A stretch of 13,648 nucleotides of DNA from an uncultured Prevotellaceae bacterium (GTDB lineage: Bacteria > Bacteroidota > Bacteroidia > Bacteroidales > Bacteroidaceae), in contig USTH01000039.1 of the NCBI GenBank assembly GCA_900557555.1, forward strand, positions 1 to 13,648, in the 5' to 3' direction. This document shows positions 1-5,814 of this stretch, in pieces (within the stretch, counting starts at the first letter, position 1; every line of letters begins with the position of its first letter). A model generated the notes under the pieces. It did not search any database. It worked only from the letters and a program-made list of their open reading frames with translations, and had not been told where the DNA came from. A program made the position numbers and the translations under genes.

Positions 1-21
1 TTATGGTTTACAGCAGGCTAC

Positions 22-55
22 AAAAAAGAGGCTGCGCCTATTTTGACACAGCCTC
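22..55 (-). terminator. Rho-independent terminator of the SUMF1-like gene
   Basis: Read on the minus strand, GAGGCTGTG (55-47) pairs with CGCAGCCTC (36-28), giving a 9-bp stem with one G-U pair and a 10-nt loop. Six T residues (27-22) follow directly. It lies about 28 bp past the stop codon of the SUMF1-like gene and has the usual layout of an intrinsic terminator. Confidence 0.85.
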
Positions 56-82
56 ATCTGTAATAACCCTATCGCCCATGTT

Positions 83-979
83 CTATTTCTCAAGCACAAG
101 GCGAAGACCCAAGTTGCCGTATCTTGCAGAAGGTGCATATCGGCCACGGAAGGAATTGCGGGCCCCATTAACAACGTAGTACCATCTACCACCACGATTG
201 ACACGCTCGGTGCCACTTGACGGTCCTACAGGATTGGTCTGAGTCTCGGCAGAATACTGGCCATACCAGTCACTACACCACTCACCCACATTGCCACTCA
301 TATCGTAGATGCCAAGCTCGTTGGGATTTTTGCTTCCGACAGGCTGCAGTTTCTTTATGCTGCTACAATTACTCCAAGCCACATCATCCAAATTGTCGCT
401 GCCACTATACTGATAACGCTGGCTTTTGCTGCCACCGCGCGCAGCATACTCCCACTCTGCCTCGGTTGGCATACGGAACGACAAGCCGGTCAAGGTGTTA
501 AGTTTTTCTATAAACATAACACAATCAGCATAACTTATATAGTATGCAGGATAATTTTTGCCTACTCCGCAATCTTCGCTCCATTGGTAAGAGTCTGCAA
601 CAGGTCTGCTGCCCGTGACCGTTTGCCACAACTCCTGTGTCACCTCCGTTTCACCAATAAGGAAGTCCGACACCGTTACTTCATGCGCAGGCGTTTCGTC
701 TTTGTTTGGATTAATCTGCTCGGCAGTTGCGCCCATAAAGAATGTGCCACCTACCACCGGAATCATCTTGAACGTTACACTGCTACCAAGATTTTTTACC
801 GTTACACTCTGAGCCTTGCCGTCATCAGACGAGCCGTTGAGTATATAATTATACAACTCAACAACATCGGCCCCATTGACCGCCCCGTCTTCATTAAGGT
901 CGTACTTATTTTGTGCGGCCACACTTGCCAATGTCATCGTTGCGATGACAGTAAACAACAGTCTTTTGATACTATACAT
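83..979 (-). CDS. Secreted SUMF1/FGE-fold protein with a dockerin-like motif
   Basis: A 298-residue protein. Residues 1-23 form a signal peptide ending near VAAQ, so it is exported. Residues 27-47 hold one dockerin/EF-hand-like calcium loop (D27, N29, D31, G32, V34, D38). Residues 71-298 match the formylglycine-generating-enzyme (SUMF1) fold: MIPVVGGTFFMG, ETEVTQELW, RMPTEAEWEYAARGG, YDMSGNVGEWCSDWY, NRGGRWY, and the final GLRLV. The two catalytic cysteines of true formylglycine-generating enzymes are missing: the corresponding stretch (NSFRGRYAPSARYG, 275-288) has none. A sulfatase-activating role is therefore unlikely; such proteins are often binding or scaffold modules, and the real function is unknown. 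An in-frame start exists upstream at 1090, but it would put hydrophobic residues before the signal peptide and lies upstream of the promoter, so the ATG at 979 is chosen. It has its own promoter (1031-1062) and terminator (22-55). Confidence 0.88.
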   Translation of the reverse strand: MYSIKRLLFTVIATMTLASVAAQNKYDLNEDGAVNGADVVELYNYILNGSSDDGKAQSVTVKNLGSSVTFKMIPVVGGTFFMGATAEQINPNKDETPAHEVTVSDFLIGETEVTQELWQTVTGSRPVADSYQWSEDCGVGKNYPAYYISYADCVMFIEKLNTLTGLSFRMPTEAEWEYAARGGSKSQRYQYSGSDNLDDVAWSNCSSIKKLQPVGSKNPNELGIYDMSGNVGEWCSDWYGQYSAETQTNPVGPSSGTERVNRGGRWYYVVNGARNSFRGRYAPSARYGNLGLRLVLEK

Positions 980-1030
980 AATTAGAGATTTAGTTTTATT
1001 ATTACAAAATACACGTATTATAACATTCCG

Positions 1031-1062
1031 CAAAATTACAGAAAGATTTCCAATTAAACAAT
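1031..1062 (-). promoter_or_regulatory. Bacteroidetes-type promoter of the SUMF1-like gene
   Basis: On the minus strand, a -7 box TAATTTTG (1038-1031) fits the TAnnTTTG consensus exactly. ATTG (1062-1059) stands 20 bp upstream as a near-match to the -33 TTTG. The expected transcript start is some 45 nt before the ATG at 979. Confidence 0.6.
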
Positions 1063-1086
1063 TCTTCACGAAAGAACTCAGAAAAA

Positions 1087-1881
1087 TCATTTGTCACGCC
1101 TAAGTTCCCAAAAAGCCACAGCAGAAGCCGCCGCCACATTAAGCGAGTCCACATTGTGCATCATAGGAATACGCACAACATAGTCAGCCTCGTCAACAGC
1201 CTTCTGCGGCAAGCCATCTCCCTCCGTACCCAAAATAATGGCCAGTTTGTTTTCCGCTTTCAATCTGGCATCATCGAGCGATACCGACTGGTCGGCAAGA
1301 GCCATTGCAGCTGTCTTGAAGCCGAGTTTTCTAAGCTCTTCATTATAGTCACTCGACCAAGTCCAAGGAACAAGAAACACCGAGCCCATTGACACCCTGA
1401 CAGAACGACGGTTAAGAGGGTCGCAAGAGTTGCGAGTAACAACCACAGCATCAATTCCCAAAGCCGCCGCCGAGCGAAAAATCGCCCCAACATTAGTATT
1501 GTCGACAACACCGTTGATAACGGCCACCCTGGCAGCATTACGGCATATGTCCATAACCGAAGGAAGAGGTCTGCGCCGCATGGCACAGAGTACACCTCTC
1601 GTCAGGTCATAGCCCGTCAAGGAAGCAAGCACCTTGCGCTCACCAACAAACACATCAATGTCGCCACAACGAGAAATGACATCTCGACCATCTCCCTCCA
1701 CATGACGTTCCTCACACAAAAAGGCAACCGGCTCATAGCCTGCATCCAGTGCCACCTTGATAACTTTCGGACTCTCGGCAATAAACAGCCCTCCGTCACA
1801 TCTCTTCAGTTGCCGCTCGGTAAGGGAACTGAAGGCATCAAGTCCTGGAACTGACAATGTGTCTATCTTTATTATCGGCAT
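1087..1881 (-). CDS. SpoU/TrmH-family RNA 2'-O-ribose methyltransferase
   Basis: A 264-residue SPOUT-class methyltransferase that should use S-adenosylmethionine to methylate a ribose 2'-OH in rRNA or tRNA. The N-terminal ~100 residues resemble the SpoU substrate-binding domain. The C-terminal knotted domain carries all three family motifs: motif 1 DNTNVGAIFRSAAALG (127-142, with N130 and R136), motif 2 LGTEGDGLP (217-225), and motif 3 IPMMHNVDSLNVAAA (238-252). The RNA target cannot be told from sequence; RlmB-like 23S rRNA or TsnR-like enzymes are the nearest comparisons. A TTG at 1887 is in frame two codons upstream, but the ATG at 1881 is the likelier start. It has its own -7 box (1916-1923). 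The downstream SUMF1-like gene starts 107 bp after the stop and has a separate promoter. The adjacent tRNA-Lys gene is terminated separately, so the neighbourhood does not show that it is the target. Confidence 0.88.
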   Translation of the reverse strand: MPIIKIDTLSVPGLDAFSSLTERQLKRCDGGLFIAESPKVIKVALDAGYEPVAFLCEERHVEGDGRDVISRCGDIDVFVGERKVLASLTGYDLTRGVLCAMRRRPLPSVMDICRNAARVAVINGVVDNTNVGAIFRSAAALGIDAVVVTRNSCDPLNRRSVRVSMGSVFLVPWTWSSDYNEELRKLGFKTAAMALADQSVSLDDARLKAENKLAIILGTEGDGLPQKAVDEADYVVRIPMMHNVDSLNVAAASAVAFWELRRDK

Positions 1882-1915
1882 AATCAAAATCCGTTAGTTC
1901 TACATTCAGACAGTT

Positions 1916-1923
1916 CAAAATTA
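1916..1923 (-). promoter_or_regulatory. Probable -7 box of the RNA methyltransferase gene
   Basis: TAATTTTG on the minus strand matches TAnnTTTG and lies about 35 bp before the ATG at 1881. No -33 TTTG is found at 20 bp; an ATTG/TTTG cluster sits closer, so the upstream element is weak. Confidence 0.45.
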
Positions 1924-1978
1924 CGGACTTGTTCCAAACAATGGTCGCCGCACTCTTTCACAAATTCTACATGTAAAC

Positions 1979-2001
1979 AAAAAAGACGGCCTAAACCGTC
2001 T
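1979..2001 (-). terminator. Rho-independent terminator of tRNA-Lys
   Basis: On the minus strand, AGACGG (2001-1996), a 6-nt loop TTTAGG and CCGTCT (1989-1984) form a 6-bp hairpin running into six T residues (1984-1979). It begins 11 nt after the mature tRNA 3' end. Confidence 0.85.
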
Positions 2002-2011
2002 CTAAATCTTG

Positions 2012-2084
2012 TGATCCGCTTGGGGTTCGAACCCAAGACCCCATCCTTAAAAGGGATGTGCTCTACCAGCTGAGCTAGCGGATC
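2012..2084 (-). tRNA. tRNA-Lys (anticodon UUU)
   Basis: A 73-nt cloverleaf can be folded completely. The acceptor stem is GATCCGC/GCGGATC with discriminator A. The D stem is GCTC/GAGC with the loop AGCTGGTA. The anticodon stem is CATCC/GGATG with loop CTTTTAA, placing TTT at positions 34-36. A 5-nt variable loop is followed by the T stem TTGGG/CCCAA with loop TTCGAAC. All stems are perfectly paired. The 3' CCA is not encoded. It reads AAA and AAG lysine codons. Confidence 0.98.
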
Positions 2085-2121
2085 TACCTACGCTAATCGG
2101 TTTGTACCCCGATTGCGAGTG

Positions 2122-2153
2122 CAAAAGTAGTGTATTTTCTACAAACCGCCAAG
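2122..2153 (-). promoter_or_regulatory. Promoter of tRNA-Lys
   Basis: On the minus strand, -7 box TACTTTTG (2129-2122), followed by CA as is common in this phylum, with CTTG (2153-2150) exactly 20 bp upstream. The start point would lie about 30 nt before the mature tRNA 5' end, leaving a short leader for RNase P to remove. Confidence 0.65.
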
Positions 2154-2224
2154 GTTTTATCCGTTTTTTTCTTAACGACACATCAATTCTTCACAAAACA
2201 ATAACATCAAGTGAAAAAAACGAT

Positions 2225-2232
2225 TATTTTTG
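2225..2232 (+). promoter_or_regulatory. Probable -7 box of the BadF-Fur-M20-deoD operon
   Basis: TATTTTTG followed by CA matches the Bacteroidetes -7 consensus and lies 25 bp before the ATG at 2258. There is no TTTG at the expected 20-bp distance, so the -33 element is poor. That would suit a promoter needing an activator, but this is inference. Confidence 0.55.
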
Positions 2233-2257
2233 CAGTAATATAAGACCAGACCACACA

Positions 2258-3130
2258 ATGTTTCTCATTGCAGACAGCGGAAGCACCAAGACCGACTGGT
2301 TGCTGACCAGCCCAGACACTACCCGAGACTTTCAGTTCCGAACAGCCGGTTGCAACCCCTATTTCATGTCAAGAGATGATATGGAGCGCCTTTTCCGTGA
2401 GGTTGAACACAAAACAGCACAAATCAAATCAGAAGCATCCCTGCCCTCTCAATGCAGCATAGAGAACATCTGGTTTTACGGAGCCGGGTGTACACCAGGA
2501 GAGAAAAGCCTCCAGATAAAGACATGCCTTGAAGAAGTTTTCGGAAAAGACTGCAACGCAGAAGTGTCAAGCGACATGCTCGGCGCAGCAAGGGCGTTGT
2601 GTGGCACAAGCGAGGGGATTGCATGCATTCTGGGAACAGGAAGCAACTCCTGCCTGTATGACGGCAGCAGAATTGTTGCCAACACTCCTCCTTTAGGCTA
2701 CATTCTCGGCGATGAAGGTAGCGGCGCAAATCTCGGCAAGTTGCTTGTTGGCAACTTGTTTAAAGACCTGTTCGGCCCACAACTGAAAGAGGAATTTACA
2801 GCGACATACGGCACTGCTGTCGAAATTGTCGACCGAGTCTACAGGCAGCCGTTTCCCAACAGGTGGCTGGCGTCACTGTCACCCTTTATCCACGACCACC
2901 TTGACAACGACAACGTAAGGCACATGGTTGCAGACGCATTCGCTTCATTCTTCCTGCGCAACACCGCCAGCTACAACCGCCCTGACCTGAAGATAGGGCT
3001 AACTGGTTCCATCGCATATTATTACAAAGACCTTATTGCAGACACAGCAAAAGAGTTGGGACTGCATTTGGGGACAATAACAAAAAGCCCCATTGAAGGC
3101 CTGAAAACATTTCACCATGACAGAACCTGA
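2258..3130 (+). CDS. BadF/BadG-family sugar kinase (N-acetylglucosamine-kinase-like)
   Basis: A 290-residue cytoplasmic protein of the ASKHA (actin/hexokinase-like) fold, BadF/BadG/BcrA/BcrD ATPase family. Visible motifs: phosphate-1 loop IADSGSTKTDW (4-14); SSDMLGAARAL (104-114), whose Asp106 is the likely catalytic base; phosphate-2 LGTGSNS (125-131); GDEGSGANLGKLL (151-163); and the adenosine motif GLTGSIAYYY (247-256). The length is usual for this group. Bacteroidetes members are normally annotated as N-acetylglucosamine kinases and may phosphorylate amino sugars from cell-wall or glycan turnover; the exact substrate is not shown. An in-frame upstream start at 2102 would extend across the promoter and through a low-complexity stretch, so the ATG at 2258, directly before the phosphate-1 loop, is chosen. 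Its last 14 bases overlap the start of the fur-like gene, which suggests translational coupling. Confidence 0.85.
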   Translation: MFLIADSGSTKTDWLLTSPDTTRDFQFRTAGCNPYFMSRDDMERLFREVEHKTAQIKSEASLPSQCSIENIWFYGAGCTPGEKSLQIKTCLEEVFGKDCNAEVSSDMLGAARALCGTSEGIACILGTGSNSCLYDGSRIVANTPPLGYILGDEGSGANLGKLLVGNLFKDLFGPQLKEEFTATYGTAVEIVDRVYRQPFPNRWLASLSPFIHDHLDNDNVRHMVADAFASFFLRNTASYNRPDLKIGLTGSIAYYYKDLIADTAKELGLHLGTITKSPIEGLKTFHHDRT

Positions 3131-3566
3131 CATCACAACCCATCTGGAACAAAACGATATCAAGCCGACCGCCAACCGCATCTTGGTGACCAGAGAACTT
3201 ATGACTGCAAGCACAGCATTGTCGTTGGGCGACCTTGAAGCACGCTTGGGAACTGTTGACAAATCCTCCATCTTCAGGGTTCTGTCACTACTGTCTGAAC
3301 ATCACCTCATACATCAAATCAACGACAACACCGGACAGACGAAATACGCACTTTGCGAAGACGGAAGCCACAGCAGTGACCCTCACCACAACATCAGCGA
3401 TGAACACATACATTTTCACTGCGAAAGATGCAAACGCACGTTCTGCCTTCCATCTGAACACATTCCTGACATAAAACTGCCCGAAGGCTTCCACATTCAT
3501 AACGCTGAAATGGTTGTCACAGGCTTGTGTCCAGAATGTATAAAGAAATATGGCTGCAAGCTATAA
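3117..3566 (+). CDS. Fur-family metal/peroxide-responsive transcriptional regulator
   Basis: A 149-residue protein with the Fur layout. An N-terminal winged helix spans about 1-80, with the recognition helix around DKSSIFRVLSLLSEHHLI (48-65), where SIFR replaces the usual TVYR. A dimerisation and metal-binding domain follows. The His-rich segment HIHFHCERC (97-105) and two CxxC pairs (C102/C105 and C138/C141) match the structural zinc site. Further His residues (84-101, 126, 128) could form the regulatory site. Whether it senses iron, zinc, manganese or peroxide (Fur, Zur, Mur, PerR) cannot be decided from the sequence. The gene lies inside an operon of metabolic enzymes rather than beside metal transporters, which is unusual. 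It starts within the 3' end of the kinase gene and is followed 34 bp later by the M20 hydrolase gene. Confidence 0.87.
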   Translation: MTEPDITTHLEQNDIKPTANRILVTRELMTASTALSLGDLEARLGTVDKSSIFRVLSLLSEHHLIHQINDNTGQTKYALCEDGSHSSDPHHNISDEHIHFHCERCKRTFCLPSEHIPDIKLPEGFHIHNAEMVVTGLCPECIKKYGCKL

Positions 3567-3600
3567 GTCGCCCAATCCACACACAACATATCAATTTAAA

Positions 3601-4659
3601 ATGATTGAGAATTATTATAACGACGCCACAGACCTGTTGAAATCCCTCATTGCGGTTCCATCAGTAAGCCGCAACGAGAAGGAGGCCTCAGACCTCTTCT
3701 GCGCCCATCTCGCTGAGCTTGGCATTCCGTGCCAACGCTACGGCAACAATATCGTTTGTGCAGCCAAGGACCCAGAAACCACAAAACCGACCCTGATGCT
3801 CAATGCCCACATTGACACAGTAAAACCTGCCACAGGGTGGCAACGAGACCCTTTCACTCCGTCTGTAGAAAACGGGAACCTGTATGGACTTGGCAGCAAC
3901 GACTGCGGAGGAGGTCTGGTGAGTTTGCTGCAGGCATTCAGAATATTGTCGGCAAAGCCACAACACTACAATCTTATCTTTGCCGTAAGTGCCGAAGAAG
4001 AGGTGTCGGGCAAAGACGGCTTCACACTGATGATGAACCATCTTCCAGCAGTTGACGTTGCCATAGTTGGCGAACCGACATCACTACAACCCGCCATTGC
4101 CGAAAAAGGACTAATGGTGCTCGACATTACTACTCACGGCAAATCAGGACACGCCGCACGAAACGAAGGGGTCAATGCACTCTATAAAGCCATAGACCAG
4201 ATAAACTGGATAAGGAACTTCAAATTTTCGAAAGTCTCACCGCTGCTGGGCGAAATGAAGATGACAACGACAATCATTCAAGCTGGCAGTCTTCACAACT
4301 GCATTCCCGACAAATGTACCTACACGGTAGACGTGCGCACCACCGACTGCTACACCAACCAAGAAGTTCTCGACTTTATCGCAGACCAGCTGGATGCAGA
4401 TGTCAAAGCACGCTCCACCCGACTGGGCTCATCGCGGATATCCCCCGACCACCCGATAATCCTCAAGTGCAAGCAGCTCGGACTGCAACCCTTCGGGTCA
4501 CCCACCCTGAGCGACCAAGCATTGATGCCGTGGCAGTCTTTCAAACTCGGCCCAGGGGATTCCAGAAGGTCACACACCGCAGACGAATACATACCACTGA
4601 CTGACATACGCGATGCAATAGAACTATATATCAACCTGTTAGACGGCATACAATTTTAG
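3601..4659 (+). CDS. M20-family metallo-deacylase (ArgE/DapE-like)
   Basis: A 352-residue zinc-dependent amidohydrolase or peptidase. Visible family motifs: LMLNAHIDTVKP (65-76) with ligand H70 and D72; GLGSNDCGGGL (97-107) with bridging D101; SAEEEVSG (130-137) with the general-base and metal glutamates; VGEPT (156-160) with E158; the dimerisation-domain HGKSGHAARNEG (179-190) with H184; and the C-terminal SHTADEY (324-330) with H325. All metal-binding positions are kept, so it should be active. The family removes acyl groups from amino acids (N-acetyl- or N-succinyl-ornithine, N-succinyl-diaminopimelate, or dipeptides). Bacteroidetes are known to use succinylated ornithine intermediates, making an ArgE-type role plausible, but no other arginine gene is nearby. 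An in-frame start at 3550 overlaps the fur-like gene; the ATG at 3601 gives the usual N-terminus (MIENYYNDATDLLKSLI) and is preferred. Confidence 0.85.
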   Translation: MIENYYNDATDLLKSLIAVPSVSRNEKEASDLFCAHLAELGIPCQRYGNNIVCAAKDPETTKPTLMLNAHIDTVKPATGWQRDPFTPSVENGNLYGLGSNDCGGGLVSLLQAFRILSAKPQHYNLIFAVSAEEEVSGKDGFTLMMNHLPAVDVAIVGEPTSLQPAIAEKGLMVLDITTHGKSGHAARNEGVNALYKAIDQINWIRNFKFSKVSPLLGEMKMTTTIIQAGSLHNCIPDKCTYTVDVRTTDCYTNQEVLDFIADQLDADVKARSTRLGSSRISPDHPIILKCKQLGLQPFGSPTLSDQALMPWQSFKLGPGDSRRSHTADEYIPLTDIRDAIELYINLLDGIQF

Positions 4660-4680
4660 ACTTTCAAAAATTTTATCACT

Positions 4681-5397
4681 ATGGCCACACCACACATATC
4701 TGCTCCAGCAAACGCCTTCGCAAAAACCGTCTTGCTGGCAGGCGACCCACTAAGAGCAAAACACGTGGCAGAGCAGTTTCTCACCTCTGTTGAGTTAGTA
4801 ACTTCCGTACGTAACATGTTCGGCTACACGGGCTACTACAAAAACCACAAAATTTCGGTGATGGGTAGCGGAATGGGCATGCCGAGCATCGGCATCTACT
4901 CATACGAACTCTTCAAATTCTACAATGTAGACAACATAATACGCATCGGGTCAGCCGGTAGCTACACCCCCGACCTCCAGCTAATGGACGTGGTACTTGT
5001 CACCAATGCCTATAGCGACTCTACCTATGCACTGATGCAAAACGGCTATACCAAACACCACACATATCCCTCGCCTAAACTCAACTCTGCCATTACACAG
5101 TGCGCAAGCCGGTTAGGCATTGTCTGCAAACACGCCTCTGTCCACTCAAGCGATGTGTTCTACACCAACGACAACCATGAAACATGGCAGCAAATAAGAC
5201 AACGCACCCAAACCGAATGTGTGGAAATGGAATCGTTTGCACTCTTCCACAATGCCACCACGCTCCACAAGCAAGCAACAGCCCTGCTTACAATTTCCGA
5301 CACTTTCTGGGGCGACGAAGAGCTCAATGCATCTCAACGACAAACTGCACTCAACAGCATGATAGTTCTTGCCCTTGAAACCGGAATAGAGCTGTAG
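4681..5397 (+). CDS. deoD: Purine-nucleoside phosphorylase, DeoD type
   Basis: A 238-residue enzyme, close to the 239 residues of E. coli DeoD. It splits purine (deoxy)nucleosides with phosphate to free base and (deoxy)ribose-1-phosphate in the cytoplasm, feeding salvage; the E. coli-type enzyme is a hexamer. Family residues are in place: N-terminal ATPHI with H5 (contacts the neighbouring subunit's site), GDPLRAK with phosphate-binding R25, R44 in TSVRNMFGYTG, GSGMGMPSIGIYSYEL (62-77), IIRIGSAG with R88 and S91, CVEMES with E182-M183-E184 (ribose binding), and SDT with D207 (base protonation) plus R220. It begins 21 bp after the M20 gene and ends the four-gene plus-strand operon. No clear terminator follows; the next gene is convergent. 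Confidence 0.93.
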   Translation: MATPHISAPANAFAKTVLLAGDPLRAKHVAEQFLTSVELVTSVRNMFGYTGYYKNHKISVMGSGMGMPSIGIYSYELFKFYNVDNIIRIGSAGSYTPDLQLMDVVLVTNAYSDSTYALMQNGYTKHHTYPSPKLNSAITQCASRLGIVCKHASVHSSDVFYTNDNHETWQQIRQRTQTECVEMESFALFHNATTLHKQATALLTISDTFWGDEELNASQRQTALNSMIVLALETGIEL

Positions 5398-5814
5398 GCC
5401 AAATCATTCACTGCTAACAAACAACAGAAAATACGCCCTGCTCAGTAAGACACTGAAGCACGAAAAAGCATTTAAACTTCCTTCCATCGGTCGAAACAGA
5501 ATCCCATTTCGGCCGAAATGGAATAACGCACCGCCCGAAATAGATGTCGATTTCGGCCGAAAGAAGACTCATTGAGCTTGAAATAAGTTATTATTGTCCT
5601 TTACATTTTATATACTACAAATTACACGGCAATCAATATTCACCTGTTCATGAAGGATTTGCACTGTACAACCCAATAACATCTTCATTTCTGGCGTGCA
5701 ATTAGTTTTGCTCATGCTTGGTTGAATAATTACGACGTGATAACACAGCTCTTTTTATCAAACGCTTCCTCGCGCAACTTTAGAACATCATTAATTGTTT
5801 CTTTGAGTAACCTG
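5398..5814. other. Gene-free convergent gap between deoD and the EnvC-like gene
   Basis: This 417-bp stretch separates two convergent operons. It contains the 22-bp repeat array described separately (5493-5566). I see no credible ORF, RNA gene or strong U-tailed terminator in the rest. A short reading frame on the minus strand runs into it from the EnvC-like gene but is out of frame with that gene and has no family features. Confidence 0.7.
5493..5566. repeat. Short 22-bp tandem array with TTTCGGCCGAAA palindromes
   Basis: GAAA recurs at 5493, 5515, 5537 and 5559, exactly 22 bp apart. Units start GAAA(C/T)(A/G)GA and, in the first and third, end ATTTCGGCC. The junctions make perfect palindromes: CCATTTCGGCCGAAATGG (5504-5521) and TTTCGGCCGAAA (5551-5562). 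The middle unit is more diverged (ends CACCGCCC), and a degenerate half-site CATCGGTCGAAA precedes the array. Three full units plus a partial one are recognisable. It could be a degenerate minisatellite, a protein-binding array (22 bp is about two helical turns) or a hairpin-forming read-through block between convergent genes. Confidence 0.75.

Noticed and set aside
2102..2257. N-terminal extension of the BadF-family kinase from an upstream in-frame start
   Set aside because: It would cover the -7 box and encode no family sequence; the conserved phosphate-1 loop begins right after the ATG at 2258.
5493..5566. Possible CRISPR array
   Set aside because: The units are contiguous with no unique spacers, only about three copies are present, and no cas gene is in the window.
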